A stretch of DNA of 64,000 bases from Pseudomonas citri (GCF_025336485.1 NZ_JAODAB010000009.1:1-64000), one strand, 5' to 3'; shown: positions 11,323 to 20,187, counted from the stretch's first letter. Notes: generated from the letters alone by a model not told the origin. Numbers and translations are program-made.

Positions 11323-12891
11323 TCAATCCTCAAAAAGGATCGGGCAGTGCTGCTCGCCCTCAAGCTTCAATAACTCCTCCACCACCTGCGGCCGGGCCTT
11401 GCGCAAGGTCAGGCTGCGGCCGTGGCTGCGCAGGCGCCGGGCTTCCTGATGGAGCATTTCCACCCCGGAATAATCGATGAAGTTGATCTGCTGGGCTTCG
11501 ATCACCACCCGTTGCGCTTGCAACCGTTGCAGGCGCACTTGCAGGTAATGGCTGGCGCCAAAGAAGATCGAGCCGCCCACTCGCAGGATCTCTGCCTCGC
11601 CTTCGCGAAAATGCTGCACCCGCGGTTGCGAGGTGCGCTTGAGGTAAAAGAACAGCGACGCCAGCACGCCGGCATAGATGGCGGTTTGCAGCTCCAACAG
11701 CAGCGTGGCCAGGCAAGTCAGGCCCATGACCATGAACTCGGCATGGCTCACGCGGTACAACGCCCGCAAGGCACGGTGGTCGACCAGGCCCCAGGCGATC
11801 AACAGAATGCTGCCAGCCATGGCCGGAATCGGGATGTGGGCGATCAGTTTCGCCCCGGCGAGCGCAAACAAGGCCACCCACAGCGCCGAGAAAATGCCGG
11901 CCAGCGGTGAACAGGCGCCAGCTTCATAGCTGAGGCCGGAGCGGGTGAAGGAACCGGCCGACAACGATCCGGAGAAGAATCCGCCAATGACGTTGGAAAG
12001 CCCCTGTGCCCGGACCTCCTGGTTCGCGTCGAGCAACTGCCCGGAACGTACCGACAATGAGCGCGCGATGGACAGGCTGGTGACCAACCCGAGCATGCCC
12101 ACTGCGACGGCGCCGGGCAGCAGGCGCAGGATCAATTCAAGATCCAACGGCAGCGACGCGAGCGGCGGCAGACGCCCGGCGAAGGCGCTGACCAACGCCA
12201 CATGCCCGAACATCGCCGGCCACAACCAGACCACCAGGCTGCTGATGACGAGCGCCATCAACAGACTCGGCCAGCGCGGCAGCAAGCGCTTGAAGACGAT
12301 CCCCAGCACCAGGGTGCCCAGGCCCAACAGCAACGAAGGTTTATCCACAGCCCCGAGGTGACTGACCAGCAGCGCCAGCCCTTTCAACGCCGTGGCTTCG
12401 TTCGCCAGGTCGAGCCCCAGCAGGTTCGGCAGTTGCCCCAGCGCGATGACCACCGCCGCCCCCAGGGTGAAACCAAGCACCACCGAGTGCGAGACGAAGT
12501 TCACCAGCGCCCCGAACCGCAACAACCCCAACAACCACTGGAAAATGCCCGCCAGCACTGTCAGTAACAGGATCAGGGTGACGTAGTCCTGGGTCGCGGG
12601 CACCGCCAGCGGGCTGACACTGGCATACAGGACGATGGAGATCGCTGCCGTGGGCCCGCAGATCAGGTGCCAGGACGAACCCCACAGACAAGCGATCAAT
12701 ACCGGCACGATCGCTGCGTACAAGCCGTACTCGGGAGGTAAACCGGCAATCAGCGCGTAGGCAATGGACTGCGGCAACGCGAGAATCGCGCCGCTCAGGC
12801 CGACGATGAGATCACGCCCGACACTGGCGCGGGTCTGCCGGGGCAGCCAGCTCAGGAACGGGAAAAGTGAACGGACGGTGGGGATTGCCAT
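11323..12891 (-). CDS. SulP/SLC26-family anion permease with STAS domain
   Basis: A 522-residue inner-membrane transporter. The N-terminal ~400 residues hold 10 or more hydrophobic segments including the SulP signature region (ALPQSIAYALIAGLPPEYGLYAAIVP near residues 37-62). A cytoplasmic C-terminal STAS domain follows at about 410-510 (SIFFGASHYLQVRLQ ... QQINFIDYSGVEML). The family moves sulfate, bicarbonate and related anions by proton or sodium symport. It is the third gene of a leftward betC-choX-sulP series, so choline-O-sulfate or the sulfate released by BetC is a reasonable substrate, by inference only. The gene is bracketed by two near-identical REPINs. Confidence 0.9.
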   Translation of the reverse strand: MAIPTVRSLFPFLSWLPRQTRASVGRDLIVGLSGAILALPQSIAYALIAGLPPEYGLYAAIVPVLIACLWGSSWHLICGPTAAISIVLYASVSPLAVPATQDYVTLILLLTVLAGIFQWLLGLLRFGALVNFVSHSVVLGFTLGAAVVIALGQLPNLLGLDLANEATALKGLALLVSHLGAVDKPSLLLGLGTLVLGIVFKRLLPRWPSLLMALVISSLVVWLWPAMFGHVALVSAFAGRLPPLASLPLDLELILRLLPGAVAVGMLGLVTSLSIARSLSVRSGQLLDANQEVRAQGLSNVIGGFFSGSLSAGSFTRSGLSYEAGACSPLAGIFSALWVALFALAGAKLIAHIPIPAMAGSILLIAWGLVDHRALRALYRVSHAEFMVMGLTCLATLLLELQTAIYAGVLASLFFYLKRTSQPRVQHFREGEAEILRVGGSIFFGASHYLQVRLQRLQAQRVVIEAQQINFIDYSGVEMLHQEARRLRSHGRSLTLRKARPQVVEELLKLEGEQHCPILFED

Positions 12892-12953
12892 GGGGCCTCA
12901 AGGGTGGGGTTTGGCGAAAGAGTAACAGGTGCTCTCTGGGACAAGGGCTTACC

Positions 12954-13078
12954 GTGGCGAGGGAGCTTGCTCCCGCTGGAGGGCAAAGCCCTCCCAAACC
13001 TGTGCCCGCCGATCCCTGGGTTGGGGCCTGCTATGCCCGAACGCGGACCGGCCCAGCGGGAGCAAGCTCCCTCGCCAC
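12954..13078. repeat. REPIN (26-bp inverted repeat pair) between sulP and choX
   Basis: The arms at 12954-12979 and 13053-13078 are reverse complements of the same 26-bp REP sequence seen at 11186-11278. The same gagggcaaagccctc inner hairpin follows the left arm. The element fills most of the 221-nt gap between choX and sulP. It could act as a transcript-stabilising or attenuating structure between the two genes. Confidence 0.9.
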
Positions 13079-13112
13079 AACAAGCTCCCCCCACAGCGAG
13101 TTATCCACAGCC

Positions 13113-14033
13113 TTACAGTTTGGCCTTCACCGCCGCCAACGCATCCTGGCCATCGACCGTTTTCACGCCCTCCAGCCATTTGTCCAGCACGGCCGGGTTG
13201 GCCTTGATCCAGGCCTTGGCCGCGTCGGCGTTGCTGACCTTGTTGTTCACCACGTTCGCCATGATGCTGTTTTCCATGTCCTGGGTGAAACTCAGGTTGG
13301 TCAAGAACTTGCCCACGTTCGGGCAGGCCTGTGCATAACCTTTGCGCGTCAGGGTATGGACGCTGCCGGTGTCGCCGAAGTACTTCTCCCCGCCCTTGAG
13401 GTAGTGCATTTTCAGCTGCACGTTCATCGGGTGTGGCGTCCAGCCGAGGAAGGTCACGAACTTCTGCTTTTTCACGGCCCGGGAGACTTCCGCCAACATC
13501 GCCTGTTCGCTGGATTCCACCAGTTTCCACTCGCCCATGTTGAAGTCATTCTTGCTGATGATTTCTTTCAGGGAGAGGTTGGCCGGGGCGCCGGAGCCGA
13601 TGCCATAGATCTTCTTGTCGAACTTGTCGGCGAATTTGTTCAGGTCCGCGAAGTTATGCACACCCGCGTCCCAGACGTAGTCCGGGACGGCCAGGGTGAA
13701 CTCGGTGCCATCGAGGTTCTTGGCCAGTTGCGTGACGTCGCCGCTGGCCACGAACTTGTCATAGAACCCCTGCTGCGCCGGCATCCAGTTACCCAGGAAC
13801 ACATCGACCTGGCCATCCTTGAGGCCACCAAAGGTAATCGGCACCGCGAGGGTATCGACCTTGGCCTTGTAGCCCATGCCTTCGAGCACGAAGGTGGTGA
13901 TGGCGTTCGTCGCCGCAATGTCGCTCCAGCCCGGGTCGGCCATCTTCACGGTTTCGCAACTCTGCTCGGCCCAGGCCGAGACACTGCTCAACGCCAACAG
14001 CCCAGCGGTCAGTACTGTGGATAACTTTTGCAT
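13113..14033 (-). CDS. choX: Choline ABC transporter substrate-binding protein
   Basis: A 306-residue periplasmic binding protein of the OpuAC/ProX family with a clear signal peptide (residues 1-22, ending SVSAWA). The sequence from CETVKMADPGWSDIAATNA onward, and VDVFLGNWMPAQQGF near residue 80, match ChoX-type choline binders in which several aromatic residues cage the quaternary amine. It lies 20 nt downstream of betC on the same strand, consistent with capture of choline or choline sulfate. The permease and ATPase subunits (ChoW, ChoV) are not in the window. Confidence 0.93.
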   Translation of the reverse strand: MQKLSTVLTAGLLALSSVSAWAEQSCETVKMADPGWSDIAATNAITTFVLEGMGYKAKVDTLAVPITFGGLKDGQVDVFLGNWMPAQQGFYDKFVASGDVTQLAKNLDGTEFTLAVPDYVWDAGVHNFADLNKFADKFDKKIYGIGSGAPANLSLKEIISKNDFNMGEWKLVESSEQAMLAEVSRAVKKQKFVTFLGWTPHPMNVQLKMHYLKGGEKYFGDTGSVHTLTRKGYAQACPNVGKFLTNLSFTQDMENSIMANVVNNKVSNADAAKAWIKANPAVLDKWLEGVKTVDGQDALAAVKAKL

Positions 14034-14053
14034 GTGCGTCCCCTTACGTTTAT

Positions 14054-15565
14054 TTAATTTTGGCAGGGTTGTGGATAACGAGCCTTGCGCTCCAGATCAT
14101 CCAGATCGATGTGGTTGCGCATGTATTGCTGACTGGCATCCACCCACGGCTGGTGATCCCAGCTCTTGAGTTTGCCCAGGGTCAGCGCCTGGGCCACGAA
14201 ACGCCGCCGTCGCTGGCTGGCGAGTACTTGTCGGTGAAGCGTGGGGATGTCCCACTTGGTGCGTGCTTCAGCGAGAAAATCGGCGAAGAGCTGCTGATGT
14301 TCGGGGGATTTGCTGAGATCCTTCGCTTCCGTCGGGTCGTTTCGCACGTCGAAGAGCAAGCACGGGTCGTCTTCGCTGTAGATGAATTTCCATGGACCGC
14401 GCCGGATCATCATCAACGGGCTGATGGTGCCTTCGGCCATGTATTCGCCAAAGACCTCGTCATGCCCGCCCTGCCCTTGCAGGTGCGGCACCAGCGAGCG
14501 GCCATCCAGCGGCAGCCCCGGCTCCAGCGTACCGCCAGCCAGTTCCACCAGGGTCGGCAACAGGTCGGCGGTGGACACCGAGGCGCTGACCCGAGCGCTG
14601 GCGAACTGGCCCGGCGCGCTGATCAGCAGTGGGACACGCGCGGCCATTTCGAACCAGTGCATTTTGTACCAGAGCCCTTTTTCGCCGAGCATGTCCCCAT
14701 GATCGCCGGAGAAGACGATGATGGTGTCGTCCATCAAGCCGGTGTCTTCCAGGGTTTGCAGCAGCTTGCCAACGTTGCTGTCGATGTAGCTGCACGCGCC
14801 GAAGTAGGCCCGGCGAGCGTCGCGAATCTTATCCACAGGCAGCGGCTTGTCCCACAGGTCATACACCTTCAGCAGGCGTTGGGAATGCGGATCGAGCTGC
14901 GTTTGCGCCGGGGTGTGCGGCAACGGGATGTCATCGTCGTCGTACAGGTCCCAGAAGGCCTTGGGGATGGTGTACGGGTCGTGAGGGTGAGTCATGGACA
15001 CGGTCAGGCAAAACGGCTGGTCGCCGTCTTCGCGAATATGGTCGAACAGGTACTGCTGGGCCTTGAACACCACCTCCTCGTCAAAATCCAGCTGGTTGGT
15101 GCGCACGCAAGGGCCAGCCTGCAAGACCGACGACATGTTGTGATACCAGCTGGGTCGCACGTCCGGTTCATCCCAGTTCACCGCCCAGCCGTAGTCGGCC
15201 GGGTAAATGTCGCTGGTCAGGCGTTCTTCGTAGCCGTGCAGCTGGTCCGGCCCGCAAAAATGCATCTTGCCGGACAACGCCGTGCGGTAACCGAGGCGAC
15301 GCAGGTAGTGGGCATAGGTCGGAACGTCCGCAGGGAAATCCGCGGCGTTATCGTAGGCGCCGATCTTGCTGGGCAACTGGCCGCTCACCAGGGTAAAGCG
15401 TGACGGTGCGCACAACGGGCTGTTGCAATACGCCGAGTCGAACACCACGCCCTCGGCGGCCAGGCGCGAGAGATTGGGCAGCTTGATCGGCGAAGGACCG
15501 TAGATCGGCAACATTGGCGCGGCCATTTGATCGGCCATGATGAAAAGAATGTTCTTGCGCTTCAT
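14054..15565 (-). CDS. betC: Choline-sulfatase
   Basis: A 503-residue type I sulfatase that hydrolyses choline-O-sulfate to choline and sulfate. The formylglycine signature C-x-P-x-R is at residues 52-56 (CAPSR), preceded by the metal-binding ADQMAAP at 11-17. FSGDHGDMLGEKGLWYK is the second metal-binding region, and the C-terminus has the choline-sulfatase family extension. The ATG at 15565 (MKRKNILFIMADQ) was chosen over one six codons upstream on family fit. It forms a presumed operon with choX and diverges from a LysR regulator, an arrangement also found at PA0029-PA0032 in PAO1. Confidence 0.96.
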   Translation of the reverse strand: MKRKNILFIMADQMAAPMLPIYGPSPIKLPNLSRLAAEGVVFDSAYCNSPLCAPSRFTLVSGQLPSKIGAYDNAADFPADVPTYAHYLRRLGYRTALSGKMHFCGPDQLHGYEERLTSDIYPADYGWAVNWDEPDVRPSWYHNMSSVLQAGPCVRTNQLDFDEEVVFKAQQYLFDHIREDGDQPFCLTVSMTHPHDPYTIPKAFWDLYDDDDIPLPHTPAQTQLDPHSQRLLKVYDLWDKPLPVDKIRDARRAYFGACSYIDSNVGKLLQTLEDTGLMDDTIIVFSGDHGDMLGEKGLWYKMHWFEMAARVPLLISAPGQFASARVSASVSTADLLPTLVELAGGTLEPGLPLDGRSLVPHLQGQGGHDEVFGEYMAEGTISPLMMIRRGPWKFIYSEDDPCLLFDVRNDPTEAKDLSKSPEHQQLFADFLAEARTKWDIPTLHRQVLASQRRRRFVAQALTLGKLKSWDHQPWVDASQQYMRNHIDLDDLERKARYPQPCQN

Positions 15566-15679
15566 GTATTCGCGGCATTCCATAGTGGGCAGTTATGCGA
15601 GATTGCTGCAATCGAGCATGTGGCCCCCAGATGTTGGGGTAAAGCCCACGCAGGATAATGACTAGGATAAGCACAGCTT

Positions 15680-16630
15680 ATGTATGACGCCCTGGGTGAC
15701 CTGTCCCTGGACCTGTTCCGCGCCTTCGAGGCCGCTGCGCGCCATCGAAGCTTCACGGCGGCGGCGATTGAACTGGGTACTACGCAACCGGCCATTAGCC
15801 AGCAAATCAAGCGCTTGGAAGAACAGCTGGGCACGCGGCTGTTCGATCGCATCTACCGTGGCATCGAACTGACCGAAGCGGGCACCATCCTGTTCGAGCA
15901 AGTACAGGCCGGTTTGCAGAGTATCGACGCAGGACTCAGCGCGATCACCGCGCAGCATCAGCATGAGGTGCTGCAAGTCGCCACCGATTTCGCCTTCGCC
16001 GCCTACTGGCTGATGCCGCGCCTGCACCGCTTTCACGCCGCCAACCCGCAAATAGACGTGAGCCTGGTGACCGGCGAGCGCAACCACGCGATGCTCCGCA
16101 CCGATATCGACGTAGCCGTGCTGTTCGGCGATGGTCGCTTCAAACAGGGCGAAAGTCAGTGGTTGTTCAGCGAAGAGGTCTTTCCGGTGTGCAGCCCCTT
16201 GTTGCTCAAGGAACTCTCGCTGCCCCTGCCCGCGCAGATGTTGTCCGAACTGCCGTTGCTGCATCTGCGCGCGGAAAACAGCAGCAGTTGGTTCGACTGG
16301 AGCGGCGTATTCCGTGAGCTGGGCATCACCTCGCCGCCGGCCCCCGGGCAATTGCGTTTCGACAACTACACCTTGCTCATCCAAGCGGCGATTGGCGGCC
16401 AGGGTGTCGCCATCGGCTGGCGCCACCTTGTGGATAACTTATTGGCGCAGGGGCTGCTGTGCCGCCCCATTGAGGAAACGGTGCTGTCGCGGCTGGGTTA
16501 TTACGTGGTCCTGCCCCAACGCAAACGGCGCGGGGCGTTGATCCGGCAATTCGTCGACTGGCTGATGGAAGAACAAGCCAATAGCGCCGAAACCCTCACC
16601 GGCCTGCCGCTGCCATCGATTGCCGTCTGA
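15680..16630 (+). CDS. LysR-family regulator of choline sulfate utilisation
   Basis: A 316-residue LysR-type transcription factor. An N-terminal winged helix-turn-helix spans about residues 8-67 (LDLFRAFEAAARHRSFTAAA ... AISQQIKRLEEQLG), followed by a periplasmic-binding-like effector domain. It is transcribed divergently from betC with a 114-nt shared intergenic region, the classical arrangement for a LysR regulator acting on its neighbour. The P. aeruginosa counterpart next to betC (PA0032) is the basis for the assignment. The inducer is probably choline-O-sulfate, by inference. Confidence 0.9.
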   Translation: MYDALGDLSLDLFRAFEAAARHRSFTAAAIELGTTQPAISQQIKRLEEQLGTRLFDRIYRGIELTEAGTILFEQVQAGLQSIDAGLSAITAQHQHEVLQVATDFAFAAYWLMPRLHRFHAANPQIDVSLVTGERNHAMLRTDIDVAVLFGDGRFKQGESQWLFSEEVFPVCSPLLLKELSLPLPAQMLSELPLLHLRAENSSSWFDWSGVFRELGITSPPAPGQLRFDNYTLLIQAAIGGQGVAIGWRHLVDNLLAQGLLCRPIEETVLSRLGYYVVLPQRKRRGALIRQFVDWLMEEQANSAETLTGLPLPSIAV

Positions 16631-16645
16631 ACGTGGCGAGGGCCT

Positions 16646-17305
16646 TTACGTGGCAGGCACGAAACTGACGTGCTGCCCGACATGCAGGTTCAAGCGCAGC
16701 TCATCGGCGATGCCGATCGCCACTCGGTTGAGCCGCGCCAGGGATTCGGCCAGGCCCGGCTCCAGGCTCGTGCTGACCTGGCTGAAATGCTCGATGCCCA
16801 AGCCTGGCACGGCGTAGGGCGTATTGACCAAGGTCCATCGCAACGTACTGTGCTGCAAGGCATCGAGCACTTCTTCGGCGGCGTGGCGTTGCAGATCATC
16901 GTCCGCCGGTTCCTCGTCGAGCACGGCAAATTCGCCTACCAGGAACAGACGCGAGACCTTCACCGCCTCCATCCCGGCAATCAGCGCGTCGACCGCCAAT
17001 ACTTGCTCCACCGGCCCCGGAATCAAGGTGCGCTCCACTTGTTCGCTACTGATCGGCAACCCCGGTGCATTCAGCAGGCACACCACGGCGCTGGCCCCGG
17101 CAACGCTTTGCTTGACCCGCTCCGGGTCGAACAGGTCACCGGTCTTGGTGCGCAGGCCCGGGCGCGGTGCCAGCGCGGTGAGGTCATCGAGAACGGCGAT
17201 GACTTCATGCTGGCGCCGCAACATTTCAGCCATCAACGCACCACCGAGGCTGCTCATGGCACCATAGAGCACCACTTTGATGGCCGGGGTTTCGGCATTT
17301 TTCAT
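16646..17305 (-). CDS. NAD(P)-binding Rossmann-fold (atypical SDR/NmrA-like) protein
   Basis: A 219-residue cytoplasmic protein starting MKNAETPAIKVVLYGAMSSLGG at an ATG at 17305. The nucleotide-binding loop is YGAMSSLGGALMAEML near residues 14-29, a variant of GxxGxxG. The segment RLFLVGEFAVLDEEP near the middle resembles NmrA-like and atypical SDR proteins. No catalytic Tyr-x-x-x-Lys is obvious, so a regulatory or epimerase-like role is possible. It converges on the LysR gene and diverges from the DOPA-dioxygenase-like gene. The substrate is unknown. Confidence 0.75.
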   Translation of the reverse strand: MKNAETPAIKVVLYGAMSSLGGALMAEMLRRQHEVIAVLDDLTALAPRPGLRTKTGDLFDPERVKQSVAGASAVVCLLNAPGLPISSEQVERTLIPGPVEQVLAVDALIAGMEAVKVSRLFLVGEFAVLDEEPADDDLQRHAAEEVLDALQHSTLRWTLVNTPYAVPGLGIEHFSQVSTSLEPGLAESLARLNRVAIGIADELRLNLHVGQHVSFVPAT

Positions 17306-17389
17306 GGCTGTGTTTCCTTTCTTTGCGCGTGTAAAACTCTGACCCGCAGGAAACGAAGAGGGTTCGGCCGCTTTGACAAGGAGTGACAA

Positions 17390-17716
17390 ATGCAACGAAT
17401 CAAGGGCTATCACGCCCACGTGTATTTCGACGCCAGCACCATCGACCAGGCGCGGGCACTGTGCGAGGAAGCGTCGCGACTGTTTCCGGTGAAAATGGGC
17501 CGTGTCCACGAGCGCCCGGTCGGCCCTCACCCGGACTGGAGCTGTCAGTTGTCGTTCGATCCGCAGTACATCGGTGTGGTCCTGCCGTGGCTGGCGCTCT
17601 ATCGCAAAGGCCTGGTGGTCTTCCTGCACCCGAACACCGGCGATGAGCTGGCCGATCACACTGACCATGCAATTTGGATGGGGGCTGTGCGGCCGTTGGA
17701 TCTGTCAGCCTTATGA
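17390..17716 (+). CDS. DOPA 4,5-dioxygenase family protein
   Basis: A 108-residue small protein. The order of signatures YHAHVYFD near the N-terminus, GPHPDWSCQLSF in the middle and VFLHPNTGDELADHTDHAIWMG at the end matches the bacterial DOPA 4,5-dioxygenase family (PF08883). The conserved histidines (HAH, GPHP, LHPN, DH.DH) are the likely metal ligands. Fungal and plant homologues open catechol rings of DOPA; the bacterial substrate is generally unknown. It starts at 17390 about 14 nt after a GGAGTG ribosome-binding motif. The neighbours give no pathway. Confidence 0.88.
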   Translation: MQRIKGYHAHVYFDASTIDQARALCEEASRLFPVKMGRVHERPVGPHPDWSCQLSFDPQYIGVVLPWLALYRKGLVVFLHPNTGDELADHTDHAIWMGAVRPLDLSAL

Positions 17717-17848
17717 AGCAAAAGCTCGTTTGGCCGGTCATCAACCATTGCAACAGCGAAAGCTGGCTGAAAGCTTGCCCGATTAGGATCGCCCCACTAC
17801 CGGCAAAAGACCGGTGGCCAGAAAACGGATTTCTACTCGTTTGGCCTT

Positions 17849-17862
17849 TTTAACAACAACAA
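17849..17862 (+). promoter_or_regulatory. Candidate catabolite-activity (Crc/Hfq) motif
   Basis: TTTAACAACAACAATGG contains AACAACAA, an exact match to the AAnAANAA CA motif that Hfq/Crc binds on Pseudomonas mRNAs. It directly abuts the ATG at 17862 of a 26-codon leader ORF and lies about 130 nt before the citrate-type carrier gene. Confidence 0.55.
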
Positions 17863-17942
17863 TGGTGACCCTGATGTCCGCTCCAACCTGTCCCGTCGCG
17901 TCAACTCCATCCGTCCGTCCCGAGCCCCGCATCCTGCGCTGA
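17862..17942 (+). CDS. Possible 26-residue leader peptide upstream of the CitMHS carrier
   Basis: A short ORF of 26 codons (starting MVTLMSAPTCPVAS) lies 48 nt upstream of the carrier gene. A Crc/Hfq CA motif overlaps its translation start; the purine-poor upstream region lacks a classical Shine-Dalgarno sequence. Such a uORF with a CA motif could couple catabolite control to translation of the transporter. Codon content (many Pro, Ser and Arg) does not prove translation, so the call is tentative. Confidence 0.3.
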   Translation: MVTLMSAPTCPVASTPSVRPEPRILR

Positions 17943-17990
17943 CCCTTTCGGTTCGCCCTTGCCCGCCGCGCCACGCCTGGAGTATTTCCC

Positions 17991-19298
17991 ATGCTGACTT
18001 TCCTTGGCTTTGCCATGGTCATCACGTTCATGTTCCTGATCATGACCAAGCGCCTGTCCGCGCTGATCGCCCTGATCATCATCCCTATTCTGTTTGCCCT
18101 GTTCGGCGGTTTTGCGCCGAAGATCGGCCCCATGATGCTCGAAGGCATCACCAAGCTCGCCCCGACCGGGGTGATGCTGATGTTCGCGATTCTCTACTTC
18201 GCCCTGATGATCGACTCCGGCCTGTTCGACCCGGCCGTGCGCAAGATCCTCAAGCTGGTCAAGGGTGACCCGCTGAAAGTTTCGGTCGGTACCGCCGTCC
18301 TGGCGCTCGTCGTTTCCCTCGATGGTGACGGCGCGACCACTTACATGATCTGCGTGGCCGCAATGCTGCCGCTCTACAGCCGCATCGGCATGAGCCCACG
18401 GATCATGGCCGGCCTGATCATCCTCGCCGGTGGCGTGATGAACATGACCCCGTGGGGCGGCCCGACGGCCCGTGCGGCCAGTGCGTTGCATGTGGACCCG
18501 TCCGCCATCTTCGTGCCAATGATTCCGGCGATGGCCGCCGGTGTGGTGGCGATCCTGATCATTGCCTACTTCTACGGTAAGCGTGAGCGTGCGCGCCTCG
18601 GCGAGTTGCACCTGATCGGCGATGAGATCGATCACAGCGAAATCACCGTTTCGCAGTTCCCCGATGCGCGCCGTCCGAAACTGATCTGGTTCAACGGCCT
18701 GTTGACCCTGGCGCTGATGTGCACCCTGATCGCCGGCCTCCTGCCGCTGCCCGTGCTGTTCATGGTGGCGTTCAGCATCGCGATGATCGTCAACTACCCG
18801 TGCCTGCAACAGCAGAAGGATCGCGTCGCGGCGCATGCCGGCAGTGTGTTGTCGGTGGTCAGCCTGATTTTCGCGGCCGGTATCTTTACGGGTATCCTGT
18901 CCGGCACCGGCATGGTCGATGCCATGTCGAAAAGCCTGCTGGCGGTGATCCCTGATTTCCTCGGCCCGTACCTGGCGGTGATTACCGCGCTGGTGAGCAT
19001 GCCGTTCACGTTCTTCATGTCGAACGACGCGTTTTACTATGGCGTGTTGCCGGTGCTCTCCGAAGCGGCCAGCCACTACGGCATCACCGCCGTGGAAATG
19101 GCCCGTGCCTCGATCGTCGGCCAACCGGTCCACCTGCTCAGCCCTCTGGTACCCTCGACTTACCTGCTGGTGGCGCTGGCCGGGATCGAATTCGGTGACC
19201 ATCAGCGTTTCACCCTGAGGTGGGCAGTGCTGGTCTGCCTGTGCATATTGGTCGCGGCATTGCTGTTGGGGACTTTTCCGCTGTTCAGCACTCTGTAA
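17991..19298 (+). CDS. CitMHS-family citrate-metal:proton symporter
   Basis: A 435-residue inner-membrane carrier with about 12 hydrophobic helices. The family hallmarks LDGDGATTYMICVAA near residue 105, and the NMTPWGGPTARAASAL segment near 148 that resembles the CitM/CitH substrate region, are present. FFMSNDAFYYGVLPVLSEAA lies in the C-terminal half. Members co-import citrate complexed to Mg2+ or Ca2+. The ATG at 17991 follows a GGAG motif. A leader with a CA motif suggests Crc-mediated catabolite control. It is monocistronic or read with the TerC gene, from which a small hairpin near 19322-19352 separates it. Confidence 0.93.
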   Translation: MLTFLGFAMVITFMFLIMTKRLSALIALIIIPILFALFGGFAPKIGPMMLEGITKLAPTGVMLMFAILYFALMIDSGLFDPAVRKILKLVKGDPLKVSVGTAVLALVVSLDGDGATTYMICVAAMLPLYSRIGMSPRIMAGLIILAGGVMNMTPWGGPTARAASALHVDPSAIFVPMIPAMAAGVVAILIIAYFYGKRERARLGELHLIGDEIDHSEITVSQFPDARRPKLIWFNGLLTLALMCTLIAGLLPLPVLFMVAFSIAMIVNYPCLQQQKDRVAAHAGSVLSVVSLIFAAGIFTGILSGTGMVDAMSKSLLAVIPDFLGPYLAVITALVSMPFTFFMSNDAFYYGVLPVLSEAASHYGITAVEMARASIVGQPVHLLSPLVPSTYLLVALAGIEFGDHQRFTLRWAVLVCLCILVAALLLGTFPLFSTL

Positions 19299-19374
19299 CT
19301 ATAACGGCCTCAAACAACCACGCCGCCAGCTCATCGCTGGCGTCTTGGTTTAACACTCGTACAAAGGAACTCAC

Positions 19375-20142
19375 ATGGAATGGCTGACCAACCCGGAAAT
19401 CTGGGTTGCTTTCTTCACCCTGACCGCCCTGGAAATCGTCCTGGGCATCGATAACATCATCATGATCTCGATCCTGGTCAGCCGCATGCCCAAGCACATG
19501 CAGGCACGCACCCGGATCTTCGGCCTGGCCCTGGCCATGATCACGCGGATCATGCTGCTGCTGTCGATCACTTGGGTCATGCGCCTGACCGCCGATTTGT
19601 TCGAAGTGTTCGGCCAGGGCATCTCCGGCCGCGACCTGATCCTGTTCTTCGGTGGCCTGTTCCTGCTGTGGAAAAGCTCCCAGGAGATGTACCACGCGCT
19701 GGAAGGCGAAGACGAAAGCAACGAAGAGCCTTCGGGCAAGGGCGGCAACTTCCTCTACACCATCATCCAGATCGCGATCATCGACATCGTGTTCTCCCTG
19801 GACTCAGTCATCACCGCGGTCGGCATGGTCTCCCATGTTCCGGTGATGGTCGCCGCGATCATCGTGGCGGTGCTGGTGATGATGCTGGCTTCGGGCACCA
19901 TCAGTGAGTTCATCGACAAGCACCCGTCGCTGAAAATGCTGGCGCTGTCGTTCCTGCTGGTGGTCGGTACCGTGCTGATCGCCGAGTCGTTCGACGTGCA
20001 TGTGCCAAAAGGCTACGTCTACTTCGCCATGGCGTTCTCGCTGGCGGTGGAAGCCATCAACATCAGGATGCGTACCGCCATGGCGCGCAAGCGCAAGCAG
20101 CAGGAACCGGTGAAACTGCGCAAGGATGTCCCGGGTCAGTAA
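19375..20142 (+). CDS. TerC-family integral membrane protein
   Basis: A 255-residue membrane protein with seven hydrophobic segments. The two TerC hallmark stretches carry conserved acidic residues inside the membrane: LEIVLGIDNIIMIS at about residues 17-30 and IDIVFSLDSVITAVGM at about 136-151. The family includes metal-ion (Mn2+) exporters such as Alx and MntX and the tellurite-associated TerC; the length is that of the short YgdQ/YoaE type without CBS domains. A strong terminator follows at 20163-20187. No yybP-ykoY riboswitch is recognisable in the 76-nt upstream gap. Confidence 0.9.
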   Translation: MEWLTNPEIWVAFFTLTALEIVLGIDNIIMISILVSRMPKHMQARTRIFGLALAMITRIMLLLSITWVMRLTADLFEVFGQGISGRDLILFFGGLFLLWKSSQEMYHALEGEDESNEEPSGKGGNFLYTIIQIAIIDIVFSLDSVITAVGMVSHVPVMVAAIIVAVLVMMLASGTISEFIDKHPSLKMLALSFLLVVGTVLIAESFDVHVPKGYVYFAMAFSLAVEAINIRMRTAMARKRKQQEPVKLRKDVPGQ

Positions 20143-20162
20143 TGATACGGGGGCAATGAACG

Positions 20163-20187
20163 AAGGGGCTCTTGGAGCCCCTTTTTC
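20163..20187 (+). terminator. Rho-independent terminator after the TerC gene
   Basis: AAGGGGCTC-TTG-GAGCCCC followed by TTTTT, 21 nt after the TerC stop: a compact GC stem with a U-tract on the plus strand. Confidence 0.9.

Noticed and set aside
19299..19374. A yybP-ykoY (Mn2+) riboswitch before the TerC gene
   Set aside because: The 76-nt gap is too short and contains only one small hairpin; the conserved riboswitch core is absent.
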